Source: Undaria pinnatifida | Taxonomy: Eukaryota; Sar; Phaeophyceae; Laminariales; Alariaceae | Assembly: GCA_012845835.1 (NCBI GenBank) | Contig: JABAKD010000024.1 | Location: forward strand, 4,617,109-4,681,108 | DNA: 64,000 bases | Direction of reading: 5' to 3' | Shown: positions 22,301 to 32,709 of the stretch, one piece after another | Numbering within the stretch: the stretch's first letter is position 1 | How the letters are laid out: every line of letters begins with the position of its first letter | Position numbers and translations under genes: made by a program | The notes under the pieces: generated by a model | Told to the model about the DNA's origin: nothing | The model's database searches: none | The model's input: only the letters and a program-made list of their open reading frames with translations

Positions 22301-25300
22301 GATGTGTTTGGCAGGCGACCCGGACATGGACACGATGCCCGTCTTTGCGTATACCCCCCACCCCCCAACATCCCCCCGCCTCTTCTCTGTTGTCTTTTCT
22401 CATCCCTCTCGTCTGGGTTTTGGTCTGGCGGTTTTGTTTTTTTTTGTTTGTTTTGTTGCTGACAGGAGACCCGGACATGGACACTATGCCCGTGCTGGCG
22501 TGGTCGATGAAGATGGCCGAGGCGGCGAAGGGAAGCGCGATGGGAAGGTTCATGATCAGCTACCAGGTTAGTCATACCTCCAGCCTTATCAATCCGTTGT
22601 TATGCTATCAACACGTCGCAATCTACCATCCTACGGCTTGCCTTCTACGTTCCTCGATCTGCTATATACATAGCTGAAATACCAGTATGAAATGTGTAGC
22701 ATGCACTCCGTATTCCTGCAATCTGTTTGTCCAAGCCGAGGACAGGCCTTGTTCAATCTACACCGTCCAGTCCACAATCTACAACGTGCCATCCGCAGTC
22801 TGCACTCCGCAGTCCATCGCGTGCAGTCTCCAATTCTCAATATGAAATTTGATGTTTGCAAGCTGTATTCTCCACTACGCAGGCTTTCTTTTACTTTCCC
22901 ATCCTGCTCGTGGCGCGCGTGAGCTGGGTGATGCAATCGTTCATGTATGTTTTCTCATCTCTGCCCGGAGCTGATATGTGGGCTACGAAGGGATCGAACA
23001 CTGTGAGGGGACAGTCTCTCTCCGATAAGCTAGAGGTGCGTTCCGTATGTTTCGTGCCCTTGATTTATGCCTTTTGCGTTGTTTTGTGCCCGTGATATGC
23101 GTGTTGTTTCGTGTTCGTGTGTCCCCAGGTTTTGTTGTGTTGTGTTGTAATCGTGTTTGCTCGGGTGTCCGTGATTTTTGTGTTTTGTGTGTGTGCATGA
23201 TTTGATGGGCCACAATGGGGTCAAACATTGTGAGGGGACAGTCGCCGATAAGCTTGAGGTATGCCGTATTTATATTATCACCTATCCCGTCCCCAATCAC
23301 GCCTTCCTATATTATGATTTAGTGTATCGCTGCATAAACCCCAGATTTCCATAATTTCTGTGCTTGTTTGTGTGTGCCGTGCGTATGCGTGTAAGTCGCT
23401 CGACGTATAACAACAGCAGTTGCGTCGCGATCCTGTCTCACGCTCGGTCCCTCCGTCCCTCCCTCCATCCCTCCCTCCCTCCCTCCTTCCCTCTCTCCCT
23501 CCACGTACTCCCTACCCCCCCTCCCCCCCCTCCTCCCCGTCATGTCTCTCCAGGGCGCCGGCTTGATTGCGCACCTCATGTGGATGTCGTACTTGGCCCT
23601 GAACTTGGGCTTCCTCAAGACGTTGGCGTTTTTCACGATCGCTCAGTGCGGCTGCGGCATCTTCCTCGCCCTTGTGTTCGGCCTCGGACACAACGGCATG
23701 GCCACGTACGATGCGGACGCCAGACCTGACTTCTGGAAGCTTCAGGTGTGTGTCACCTGGTATATAGCCCTTTTGAACTTGAAGGAGAGATCATGTCGAA
23801 ACGAAGTGACGATGAAATGACCAACTCACAGCTGACTGACGTGCGTAGAACGATTTTTAAAATTATCCAGGGCTTTTGACTGGTATGATCCGTCGGGTCA
23901 GGAGGTTTCCAAAACATCTCGCGGGTCGAGTCGGGGTAGAGGGAGGAGATGGTTCCGACAGTCACTGGTCGGAACGGGCCGGGTCAGGAGGGTTTCAATT
24001 ATCACGGGTCGGTAACCCCTTTTAGAGCCCAAAAATCCCTCCCTCTACTAGGTTCAAGTATTTTTGTCTCCTAAAAGGGTTTCCAATTGTTAAGGTGCTA
24101 AGGTCACCCTGACCCGACCAGATCCGAGGGAGATGACCCGATCCGTGAAAAATTCTGAATTAACCGGCCACACGCAGCAGCCCGAGCTGTTGCGGTAGGT
24201 GGTTTGTCCTGGTCCCATATGGGTTTAGGCTATATATGCGACTCGCGCGCAGCGTGCTGGTGTTGTACTCGTAAATCTGTGCGCTCTTCGTGGACGCTGA
24301 TAAGATCGAGCTTCTAGGATGTAATGTTAATTTTAGCAGTGTTTCTTTGTCGTGGGACCCGCGCACAGAGCAAAAAAAGTGAAAAAATCGACGAGCCCGA
24401 TCTTACCAAGCGCTTGTAGCTGTTGCAGCTGTTGCAGTGCACCAGGTACTCACCCGTAGGACTGATGACCGACTCCCCTCCACTTATGATGAAGATATTT
24501 TGGGGAAGATCTGTATAGACTATAGATGTGTTATCGGGTGGGAGCCGTACATGTGCGTGATGTCGCAAAATATATCTGTGGTTGGACCTGTTATCTCTGT
24601 ATGCAATTTTTCTGTACTCTGTACACAGATTCATCTGTACTCTGTATATGTACTCTGTATACATAGTCATATGTACTCTGTAAACATACTCATATGTACT
24701 CTCTGCATATAGATTTATCCGTACTCTCTGTACACAGATCCTGCACAGAATTTCAAAACGGCAGATGCGGGATCTGCTGTAGATGATCTAGATGATTTGT
24801 ATTTTCTAGATCTTCGTATGTGATCTTTATGATCCATATGATCTACTTCGTATGTATTATATTGTAATACGGAGTACTAAACAATCTACATGCTCTATAT
24901 GATGTACATGATCCATATGAACTGCATCTTTATGATCAACATGATCTATATGATCTATATCGCCGTCTGTCCGTGGTGCGAAATATTTAGTGCGAAATAT
25001 TTAACGACTTTTAACTATTACTACCAGATATGAACCTTCTTGGGACTAGTGTACATCGACCAAAACAAATGACACGAGTACGATCTTACCGGGCGGGCGC
25101 CTAGGAAGAGCGCACAACAGTATATTAACTTACTATAAATACGTTGCAACGCTTATTTTTTATCAAAAATTCCTTCTTGGTCGATCTCACAGCTGTTAAT
25201 AAGTGTATTTTTCATTTCTCTAAACACGTCAACTGTGAGTTCGACAAATTTAGGGCCAACTTTCATATTTGCAAGCTGCGTGGTACACCGGCCGCTCGTT

Positions 25301-26168
25301 TTTACATATTATGAAAATAAAAATACACTCCCGCTGTGAGATCGAAGATTTTGTCTGAACTCATTTACATGATTATCTGAAGATGTGGTGTCATATAACT
25401 CTTATGGATGTTACCGGGGTAAACATCAGCATAAAAATATTATCAATAATAATTATGGTATGTAGCAACTATACGTATATCAAGATTTCCCTGGTATTTT
25501 AAAATAATATTTCGAGGACGTCAGCCGTGAGTTCGACGAATTTCGGGTCAATACTCATCTTTGCAAGCTGCGTTGTTGGTACTTGTAATATACTATATGT
25601 GGGTGAGTATGTCACCACCTGTTTTTTTTTTTTTTTTTTTTTTTTGTATCCAATTACGCTCCAATAAAATAAATGAATAAATAACGATGGTATTAATGGC
25701 AACTTAAGTACGTACTTAAGCAAGTCCCTGGTATTTATATTATCATCTGTGTTTGTGTTGTCTTTTTTGTGTGCGTTGCACTGCCGTTTTTGATTTCAAC
25801 GTGTGTCTAGGTGTTTTTTGGGTGTGTTGCAGTACGCTCCTCCTGTTACTTATTTTATCGTCTGTCTTCGTGTGGTTTTATGTGTGTTTTGCAATACGGT
25901 CCTCCCTCAGGTGACCACAACCCGGAACGTAACGAGCACGCCTTTCGTCGACTGGTTCTGCGGGGGACTCCAGTACCAGGTGGACCACCACCTCTTCCCC
26001 CAGATCCCCCGCCACAACCTCCGAAAGGTCCACACCTTGGTGGAGTCCTTCTGCAAGCATCACGGGGTGCACTACCACGAGGCCAGCATGTGGCAAGGCA
26101 CCAAGGAGGTGCTTTCGCACCTCGGCAGTGTGTCGGCGGAATTTATCGCGGAGTTCCCGGCTATGTAG
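10305..26168 (+). CDS. Cytochrome b5-fused front-end (delta-6-type) fatty-acid desaturase
   Basis: Nine exons join in phase to 477 residues: 10305-10415, 11091-11171, 14646-14866, 20140-20308, 21868-22015, 22466-22566, 22883-23035, 23554-23745 and 25911-26168. An N-terminal cytochrome b5 domain (about 35-110) has the haem-binding HPGG (65-68) and a second axial His at 87. The desaturase domain has HDFLHH (188-193), HNTHH (225-229) and QVDHH (415-419). Gln replacing the first His of box 3 is the hallmark of front-end desaturases. The protein should take electrons from cytochrome b5 reductase and insert a double bond between the carboxyl end and an existing one, in C18/C20 PUFA synthesis in ER or plastid membranes. 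The C-terminus EFIAEFPAM matches delta-6 relatives better than delta-5, but regioselectivity cannot be read from sequence. Exon 4 starts at 20140, because earlier acceptors break the phase. Length is normal for the family. Introns run 0.3-5.3 kb and are repeat-rich. Confidence 0.93.
10416..11090 (+). other. Desaturase intron 1 contents
   Basis: This intron contains a segment near 10740-10830 (CACCCAGTG...GCTAGAGGGATACAGAGTAC...GTGGTCACA) that resembles 35350-35420 and, partly, 12560-12620. It is a dispersed repeat. The minus-strand frame through 10480-10923 has no recognisable family and is most likely chance. Confidence 0.4.
12320..12480 (+). repeat. Dispersed module with MxxD short frame, copy in intron 2
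   Basis: AATGAGGACACACA, ACGCGCGATCGGAGTATC and CACACAGCTTGCAC lead into ATG at 12450 (MNFDKIL...). The same ordered blocks recur at 44930-45090 (plus) and, inverted, at 14884-15060 and 29820-30000. Confidence 0.65.
12614..12845 (+). repeat. CAA/CAG trinucleotide tract
   Basis: An imperfect (CAA)n/(CAG)n microsatellite follows an ATGAATCAGCCCGG. It reads as a poly-Gln frame of about 75 residues, but it lies inside desaturase intron 2 with no splice or family support. I treat it as a microsatellite. Confidence 0.85.
13385..13445 (+). repeat. tRNA-like repeat fragment
   Basis: CGCCCCGGTGACGAATCAGG...CCTGGTATAGGTCAGTTTCG...GAGTTCG resembles minus-strand sequence at 32710-32815 and 16985-17060, where the B-box-like GTTCGAAT is better kept. 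It is probably a diverged tRNA-derived repeat. Confidence 0.4.
13885..14640 (+). repeat. Degenerate CCCTAA/CCCTGA (telomere-like) repeats
   Basis: Repeated AACCCTAACCCTGACCC-type strings are interleaved with GTAGACCCAA blocks up to the acceptor of desaturase exon 3. They look like degenerate interstitial telomere-type repeats, or a local satellite built from them. The stretch includes the duplicated exon 3 border at 14419. Confidence 0.6.
14419..14474 (+). pseudogene. Partial duplicate of desaturase exon 3 start
   Basis: After TTTTTCAG the sequence encodes HPEGHVIFTHAGDDFMGI, matching the exon 3 start (HPGGNVIFTHAGDDFTDI) 227 bp downstream. Upstream intron sequence is duplicated too (GTAGACCCAA, CCCTGACCC, CGCCTAATATT). 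The copy loses HPGG (Glu for Gly) and diverges after about 56 bp with no donor, so it is not a usable alternative exon. Confidence 0.75.
14884..16250 (-). repeat. G-tract composite repeat, copy A
   Basis: The repeat starts with ATTATAAAAATAAAAATACACTCC-type sequence and the MSFDK-type short frame (minus strand, ATG at 14951). It runs through tandem blocks with GCGCGGAAACTAT, ACAAATCTGAC and CCTGTAAGTCG, separated by long G runs (10-20 G). It ends in repeated AAAGATAATGA...GTTTATTACTCT...GGTGGGGCG units. Copies recur at 29820-31300 (same orientation) and 44280-45090 (inverted). No protein is evident. Confidence 0.7.
16980..17062 (-). repeat. tRNA-like repeat (B box GTTCGAATCCCCC)
   Basis: Read on the minus strand this gives ATCAGGTTATCC...CCTGGTATTGGTC...GCGTTCGAATCCCCC, close to the copy at 32710-32815. 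The arms do not fold into a full cloverleaf, so I call it tRNA-derived rather than a tRNA gene. Confidence 0.45.
17045..17640 (+). repeat. About 600-bp dispersed repeat, copy 1
   Basis: The order of blocks is: TTTTCTCACATAACT, TAGAGTCCGTGGTCACACAA, ATCAAAATTCGTC, AACTGAACTCACATGGCC, GTATCCACTCAA, GTCTGGAGTGCTGTCAGAG, TGACAGGTTGCAGCGCAGCT, GTATACAACTCT. Inverted copies lie at 59565-60110 and 60110-61030 (split); partial copies lie at 37935-38235 and 13650-13770. No coding frame is shared. Confidence 0.75.
17963..19288 (-). mobile_element. hAT-like non-autonomous DNA transposon, copy 2 (inverted)
   Basis: The ends are GGCTGCGAGTCGG and CCGACTCACAGCC, with the same subterminal CGACT/AGTCG repeats as copy 1 at 7957-9369. 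It lies in desaturase intron 3 in the opposite orientation. The inside is colinear with copy 1, but the TIR-proximal part near 18050-18200 differs in sequence (GC-rich here). Confidence 0.65.
18791..19066 (-). pseudogene. BED-finger fragment, frameshifted copy
   Basis: From ATG 19066 it encodes MAEQPVSLDG..., homologous to the frame at 8185. One extra base after KFFM shifts the frame, giving an early stop at 18791. In the shifted-back frame both finger cysteines are Ser (VSKLS instead of VCKLC), and the same TAG before HLDTKRKGH is present. The copy is dead. Confidence 0.55.
19291..19410 (-). mobile_element. Truncated end of hAT-like element
   Basis: A second, diverged copy of the terminal 120 bp of the element (AAAAAGCCCTCCTACAGTT ... 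CCGACTCACAG) directly abuts copy 2. It probably reflects a nested insertion or a tandem duplication of one terminus. Confidence 0.6.
20984..21066. repeat. 24-bp perfect inverted repeat (hairpin)
   Basis: Arms at 20984-21007 and 21043-21066 are exact reverse complements (core CAGATCGTACGGCTCCCA) around a 35-nt loop. The hairpin sits in desaturase intron 4, in a GATC/AGATCTGTA-rich stretch (20870-21080) related to 24480-24960. Confidence 0.85.
22170..22200 (+). pseudogene. Duplicate of desaturase exon 6 acceptor, copy 1
   Basis: TTTGTCAG is followed by GAAACCCCGACACGAACGTG, a diverged copy of the exon 6 start. It would encode GNPDTNVMAVFE, compared with GDPDMDTMPVLAW in the real exon at 22466. 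No donor follows at an equivalent place. Confidence 0.7.
22315..22350 (+). pseudogene. Duplicate of desaturase exon 6 acceptor, copy 2
   Basis: GGCAG is followed by GCGACCCGGACATGGACACG, nearly identical to the exon 6 start. It encodes GDPDMDTMPVFAY before diverging. Spacing from copy 1 is 145 bp and to the real exon 151 bp, so the block of intron end plus exon start is triplicated. Confidence 0.75.
23205..23268 (+). pseudogene. Duplicate of desaturase exon 7 end with donor
   Basis: GTGAGGGGACAGTC..CCGATAAGCTTGAG-GTATGC repeats the last part of exon 7 and its donor (23035), 223 bp downstream. It is 4 bases shorter, so use of this copy would change the frame. Confidence 0.7.
23880..24110 (+). 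repeat. GGGTCAGGAGGTTT repeat plus single 80-bp-family unit
   Basis: This contains GGGTCAGGAGG, TTATCACGGGTCGG and related GGGTCGG phrases. The same phrases flank the (GGGTC)n array at 45599. It is followed by one unit of the family expanded at 51510 (CCCTTTTAGAGCCCAAAAATC). Confidence 0.6.
24480..24965. repeat. AT-rich GTACTCTGTA / GATCTATATGATC region
   Basis: A short tandem array of ATATGTACTCTGTA-type units lies at about 24600-24725. It is followed by dense ATGATCTATATGATC-like palindromic words up to 24960. The whole is within desaturase intron 8 and has no coding potential. Confidence 0.7.
25340..25590 (-). repeat. Two copies of the MxxD short-frame module
   Basis: On the minus strand, ATG at 25558 is preceded by AGCTTGCAAAG and encodes MSIDPKFVELTADVLEI. 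A second, related ATG lies at 25364 (MSSDKIFDL-like, changed). The upstream 25200-25290 segment has a further degenerate copy. A poly-T run follows at 25621-25645. Confidence 0.65.
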
Positions 26169-29100
26169 GCGGAATTCCCGGATATACAAAATGTAGACGG
26201 TGGTTTGATTAAAGGTGGAGGGGATACATTTTTTTTTGGGTGGGGGGGGGGGTGGGTTTATTGTGGGCGGGGCGGGGGTGAATGGAAAGCGTGGAAGTCA
26301 TGATGGAGTTCCTGGCTATGTAGGCGGTGGTTTAATGACGGGGGGAGGGTTGAGGGCTTTTGATTTCGATTTGGGGGGGCGGGGGGGGGAGGCGAACATC
26401 CATACGCCATACTTGCACTTGAGCAATATCGTGCCCGCGGCGGGTCTTTGGGTGGGAACGATGAAGGCACGCAATTCATCGCCGATATTTTGGGACTGAG
26501 GCGCGACGGGAGGGTAGGAGAGGGACAAGGCACTTGTGTCAGTACGTCGCTTGTCGACGTGGTAGTGTGGAATCTACTATCAATACCATGGAAATATAAT
26601 GTTATGGATTTTGATACGTCGCCGCCGCTACTCATGGATGCGTTCGGGGCGCTCCTTCCCTCCCTTGCTTTTTTTTTGGGAGGGAGGCTTGACGGAGTTT
26701 GCCGTCAGAAGGGGGAGGGGGCTGTTGCATGCCGCTCTTCGCGGGGAGAGCGCTTACTGCTGTGGACCTGTAACACGCTGCTATCGTTACCAGTTACGTT
26801 AGTGGCTGGTTGTGTTCTTGCGTTTTTCGTGTTGAAGATTTCATTATGAGCGACGGACGGGATGTGCGTTGTTTGTGAATCTTCGGTACATTCAAAAGGA
26901 TTTGGCGGTGTTATTCATGGACAAGAAAAAAACGCCTTTTTGCAATGGCTGGCATATTTACTTCGAAATGTGTTTTTGCTTTTGCGGTGAGTAGTTTTTG
27001 CTGTGTTGAATCGCCATCTTTTATAGCGATGGACTTTATGTGTTGCGCTGTTGAGGTGGCGAGACGTTTTTCTTCCCACGTGTGAGCAAGGAAACAATCT
27101 AGCCCGCAGCTCTTGGTGTGATCGACACGCTAGCTTTTGCGGCGATCGCCATCGTACGTCGCGCTGTTGACGCGGTGATATATTTTTCTCTCCATTGTGA
27201 GCAGCAAGGAAACCTTTTTTAGCCAGCGGTCATGTGTTGCTGTTGGAGTGGTGGCGTCTTTTTTTTCCTCTCTTGCGACCAGCAGGAAAAACATTTCGCC
27301 GCTTTTCTTGTGTTGATGTTGGATTCATGGCGTGTTTTTTCCTTCTTGTGACCAGCAGGGGACGCCATCTATAATAACCAGTTATAGCCAACATGCCAGA
27401 CTTTCTGACGGGCATGAAAGGGGAGAGGAATCGCGGGATGGGTGATAACCGCTTGCGTCCGTCCTTGAGCCTACCAGTCCCTCCCTCCGTCTCTGCTTTC
27501 TCCCTTTTGCTCTAGCTTTTTACGGCTTATGTTGCCGTCTCATCTCGTCCTGTCTTGTTTTGTCTTGTCTTATCCTTTCTCGTCTCTTTCTTTTTGTCCT
27601 CTCTTTTTGGTTTCAGATCTGGGTTGTGCGTGTTTTGCTGGTGTGGTTTGCGCTTGTGTGTGCGCTTTTGCGGTTTCGTTTTGTATATTTTTGACCATCG
27701 CATGCTTGCATGGCTCTCGCAAAAGACCACCACCGCAAATACCAGCAACACCTCAACGTGATTGCCGACTCTATTTTGCTGTGTGTGGCAGCTTCTGTGA
27801 CAGGTCGGGTTTCTGTGAGACATATCGCGGTGTGTGCGAGGGGACGGTCTGCACCACCCCCTCCTTTTATATCACCTTTCCCCTTCGTTGTGTTAGTGGG
27901 GTGTCTGGGGGATAGACGGCGGAGGGGGTGGGCATTTTTTTTCGTGTTTTCGGGAGATGGCTTTTGTTTTACGCCCCCCATCCCGCTACGGATATTCTGC
28001 TTGCTGTTGAGGTGTTCCTATTGGGGGGATAGCGCATTATCAAAAGTGTATGACGGACAATAGGCGTGTATTGGGGGGGGGGGGGTAGCAGGACAGATAA
28101 AATTACAAGAGCAGTTGGTTGTTGTTTTTGTTGGTGTTGTCGTCATTGTTTTTGCTGCTGTTGAGGCTTCACCCCGGCTGGTTGGACAGGCTGCTGGGTG
28201 GGGGGTGGGGGGGGGGTGGCAGTGTCAACGGCATTGACTTTATCGTCTCTCTTTCGTGGCTCCGCGTTTGCTGCGCTGTTGCCGAAAAATGGAGCCCACT
28301 TGCGGTGGTGTTGCGGGGCTTGTTGCTGCAAAAAAGGAGCTCTGTTGAGAGATCGAGCCCCGTTTGGGGGTGGGTTTGCGGGGCTTGAAAATCGAGCTCC
28401 GTGTTGGTGTTGGAGGGTGCCGGGCGGGGGCGTAACGGGCGCGGGGCAGGTGCCCTGATGACTCTTGGCTTGATATGCTAGTTAGTTGCCCCCTATTCTG
28501 TCCCACGTGGTTCATATTTATGCCTCTCCCGCGGATGGACAGACACGGGTATGATGTAGCCGCGCGACCGGTGGTGGTTGAGTGTTTTTTTTTGTTTCGT
28601 CGGGAGCTGTACGAGAGGAGTCTGCAGGCGTTCCGTTGGTCGGTTTAGTTGCTGTGGCTTTCATGTTTTGCTGTTTGAATTGAATTGAATTGAACCCGAA
28701 CGATCCTAAACCGCAACACAGGGGGTTATAAATCCTGAGAGGGGGGCTCTTTGGTTGAAGTTGATCCTTAATCATGCAAGCAGCAAGCCAGTTTTCATTG
28801 ATTGCCTCACACACCCCACCGCCCCACACAACGATATCACCTCCCCCTCCAAACGCTCTACATCAATCACCACCCAGCCCTGCAGGGCACGGACACGAGG
28901 TAGATGCGGCTGCGCCACCCTAGCTAGGCCGGGAGGGCCCTCTCTCGGCTGTGCTGTGGTGGGCTACTACTACTACAGCTGCTGCTGCTGTGTCTTCTTC
29001 GCGTTTGTCGCCATACACATCCGTGCTCTTGTCTTTTGGTTATGTGTGTCGCCACACGCCCGCCCTTGTTTTACTCGTCATGTATGTATGTGTCTCGCGT

Positions 29101-29815
29101 TTTCCGTTACAATCGTGCGCAGCCGCGTCCTAGCGGCAGATGGCAACCACGTGTGAAAGGCTGCCGGACAGCAGCACGGGTGAAGTTCTCTGAGGGGGCG
29201 CACACGGTGGCACTACTCCAATGCATCTCGAGGATTGCCCACACACAAGACGAATGCCGTCTGTCCCCCAATTTTTAGGACACAACATCCCGATCTACGA
29301 AGAAGGCGCATTGATTTCTGCTGTCACAGCAGTTATGCGAGAATGTTGCCGGAAATTTCCGCCAAGAATTTTCCCATAAAATCGTGGTGGGCATACTTTT
29401 ATAGTGATGGAAAAAAAAGGTTTCCAATTACATCGCAGGCATTATTCCTGTCGGACCTGGAAGGCGTTATTTGGTGAAAACTGAATGATGGAGGTTGGAG
29501 ACCCCATGATGATAACAATGGCGAATGAATTTTTGTTTTTGTTTCGACGCGCCGAAGACAAAAGGTCTTAACCCCTTTACAACTTGGAAACCCTTTTTTT
29601 TCAAATTTACTTGAAGTTAGTATCGGGAGGGATTTAGGGGTTGTCATGGGGTCAAGACCCTCTTGGGGAAACAGAAATAAATGAGCCTGACAAAAGACGC
29701 ATGCTACTGAAGAGGTGGTACTTTTTGTCTGTTTTTTTGGATGACGGAGCTCCTTGACCAAAAAACGTCGTAAGTAAGCCTTCTTCTTTTTGCATGATTT
29801 CTCGTTGTGTACCTA
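26169..29815. other. 3' flank of desaturase, no gene seen
   Basis: This includes the presumed 3' UTR after TAG 26166-26168, a G-rich block (26225-26420), T/G-rich low-complexity DNA (26850-28120) and a G-run at 28070-28085. One unit of the 80-bp family lies at 29565-29665. None of the open frames has a recognisable motif or exon-like borders. Confidence 0.6.
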
Positions 29816-29819
29816 GGCC

Positions 29820-31300
29820 ATATATTATAAAAAATGAAAATACACTCCAGCTGTGAGATCGAAGATTTCGTCGAAACTCATCTTTGCAAGCTGTGTGTGA
29901 TACTCCGATCGCGCGTATTACGAGTTGTGTGTCCTCATTAAGGATATAGGCCGGCGACTCCCCTTACAACTACGGTGTAGCTATCAGGGTCAACAGAGTG
30001 ATTTTAGTCAGTCTGTGCGCGGAAACTATAAAACCCGTTTCTGAGGGGGACAAAATCTGACAGCTGTGGAAGGAAATGTATCCTTTTGTCAATGAATCCT
30101 GTAAGTCGAATAACCGGTAAGGGGGGGGGGGCGGAGTTTTGAAGGACGTGGGGGCCTGGTTTTGATCAAAAGCGAGCGGGGTTGGAGGGGGGATGGGGGG
30201 GGGGGGGGGGGAAGGTTTAAAAAAAAAAAAAAAAATCACCAGTTTATCATGGGGGGGGGGGTTGGGGCGGGGGTGGGGCGTGTGGGGCAGCTTAACATGT
30301 GCGTGGAAACTATACATTATTTTGAGGGGATAAATGTGACGGTTTTGGAAATAATGCATCAGTTTATCGTGTATATTCTGGGGTAAGTCGTACAATCAGT
30401 GAGTAGAGAGAGGGTGGAGTGTTCGAGGGGGTGGGGTTGGGATGGGTTGGGGGGGGGGGGGGGGGGGGGAAGGTGGGGGGTGGGGGCGGGGGGGCGAGGA
30501 GGGGGGGGGGGGGAAGGAAGGGTTTTAGGTGAGGGGTTTGTTATACGTGTGGTGCTAGGTCTAGGCGATGGTGGGTGATGGGGAAGAAGGGGGCGTTCGG
30601 GGTGGGGGGGCGGGGGGAAAGCAGCGGCATGGATGGCTCTCGAAAGATAATGAGGTGATATCCTGTGCGTGAAGTGTTTATTAATCTGGCGGATTTCGAT
30701 ATTAGGTGGGGCGTTTAAGCAAGGGAGAGCGAGAGGGGGGGGGGGGGGGGGGATTTTTAGGAGGTTTAGGTCACAAATAATATTCAAATACACTTCGGCT
30801 GTGAAATCAAAGATATGTAGGGGCTTGTTATACGCGTGGTGCTCGGTCTAGGCGATCGTGCAGGTGGTTGGAAAAGAGGGGGCGTTGGAGGGTTTTTTTT
30901 TGGGGGGGGGTGGGGGGAAAGAATGAAAACTACGTCATGGATGGTCAGAAAGATAATGACGTGATATCAACTGCGTATAGGTGTTTATTACTCTGTCTGG
31001 CCGATTTCGATTGTGAGTGGGGCGTTTGGACAAACTAGGCGGAAGGGGGGGGGAAAATGGGGGGACGGGGGGGGGGGGGGGGAAGATTGGGGTTTTTCTT
31101 ATGAACAAGAGGGGTCAGGGGAGGGGGATGGGAGGGGGGGGGGGGGGCGGGGGGCGGGATATTTCAATATGTGCGCGGAAACTATAAATCCTCAAAGGGG
31201 ACAAACCTGACGATTGGAGCAATACAAGATATCCCTTTATATCATCTGCCTTGTAATGTTTACTATTCTAGAAGGTTTGATGTTAGATGCAGCATGCAAC
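29820..31300 (-). repeat. G-tract composite repeat, copy B
   Basis: Colinear with 14884-16250: the ATACACTCC lead, a minus-strand ATG at 29881 (MSFDEIFDL-type), GCGCGGAAACTAT and CCTGTAAGTCG blocks, G runs up to about 20, and AAAGATAATGACGTGATATC...GTTTATTACTCT units near the end. The order and orientation match copy A. Confidence 0.7.
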
Positions 31301-31454
31301 CCAGTGTTTAAGTGTAAATAACGTGTTGAATCTTTATAATTTGTTGTTGTATGATACATGGATCGAAAGGGAGAATATTTTATAGAATATTTGCAGTTAC
31401 CATTATTTTCTGACATTGCTAATTATAAGAAATATATATGAGGTTTTTCATCAG

Positions 31455-31670
31455 GTAGCAGTTTTTGTTTTCCCCCAAAATACTGTGCTTGGGAGAGGTC
31501 TTCAGCTCCCAAGTTGAGAAGGCGTCAGAAAAAAAGTGGTGCACCTCTGTCGTAGCACGCGTAAAAAAACAAAATGAAAATGCCAGGATGCGTTTGCTCT
31601 CCACAACACCGTGTCACCCCACGGTAGGTAGGGGTGTGCAGCAGATTCTGAGATTTTTTTGAGCTCCTAG
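31455..31670 (+). repeat. Dispersed CGTAGCACGCGT repeat
   Basis: CTTGGGAGAGGTCTTCAG, AAAAGTGGTGCACCTC and GTCGTAGCACGCGT recur in the same order at 39560-39640 and 41275-41350, so this is a dispersed element. Its ends are not clear. Confidence 0.6.
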
Positions 31671-32709
31671 CATGAGCATCAAGCTCAAAATATCACCCCC
31701 GTAACGTGACTCCGAAGGCGTTCGCTCGCGCTACTCGGCCAACGCGTTCAGATGCGCTACAGCAGTCCTGAAGCAAACACATAGCCGTAAAATAATCAGA
31801 ATAGCCGGTAGGTCCTCTCACTCGAACAGCTCAAACCAATCAGGAGGCCAGAAAAAAATGGCCCCAAAACAAAGGAAACCCTCTTGGCCGTGGGATCACT
31901 CAACCGCAACGCCTTTACAATCACGAACGGTCCGGTCCAGTGGGCGACTGCTGTCCAGTTGTCACAACAGCTCTGTCTGTTCGCGTGTTCTACCAGTCTG
32001 CCAGCACCGTCCCGTGCGATATCCACTTACTTAGTATCTCCACAAGCGCGATCAACCAAACAATACCAGCTGCTGCTGTATCAAAGTAAGTACGCACGCA
32101 CGTACTCCGCGAAAAAAAACTATGAACCATAACGCCGAATTATCTCTAGAACAACAAGCAACGTATTATTCTTATATAGGTTCCCCATTCCTAACAACTT
32201 TTGATCTTTCTAATTGGAAGCCCGTTCTGGAGGAGGAGTTATAAATAGTTGGGATTGTTCTGTAGCGGGGATTTCGGGGCTGGCTGTGAACGGGTCAAGT
32301 TTGTTCGGCACTACAACCCGTCAAGGTAGAGAGAGGCTCGATCGTCGCAACCGTCGGTAAAAAACAAAATGTGGGATTCAGGTAACTTTTACTACAGTGT
32401 TATTCAGCACCCTAAACAACGGGAAGGCGGGGGGGACGGTTGGGGATAGGGGGTGGTACCCCCGACTGATTCCACGATTTTTTCATTTTTTTTTGTCACA
32501 CACACCTACTTCCCAGCTTCTGGACAAGCCGTGGCCACAACTGTCGTCCCTTCTCCTCCCCGGTTCTCGCCTTCAATTTTTATCGCGCATAGGGTTCAGC
32601 AATCCCACTGCTCGTCGATTTTTCATCGAGTGTTGTTGCTAACTCACGCTCTCGCGCTTTTCGCAAGTCAATTTGTGCACAAGAAAAAGTCCCCACGAAT
32701 TTATACAAG

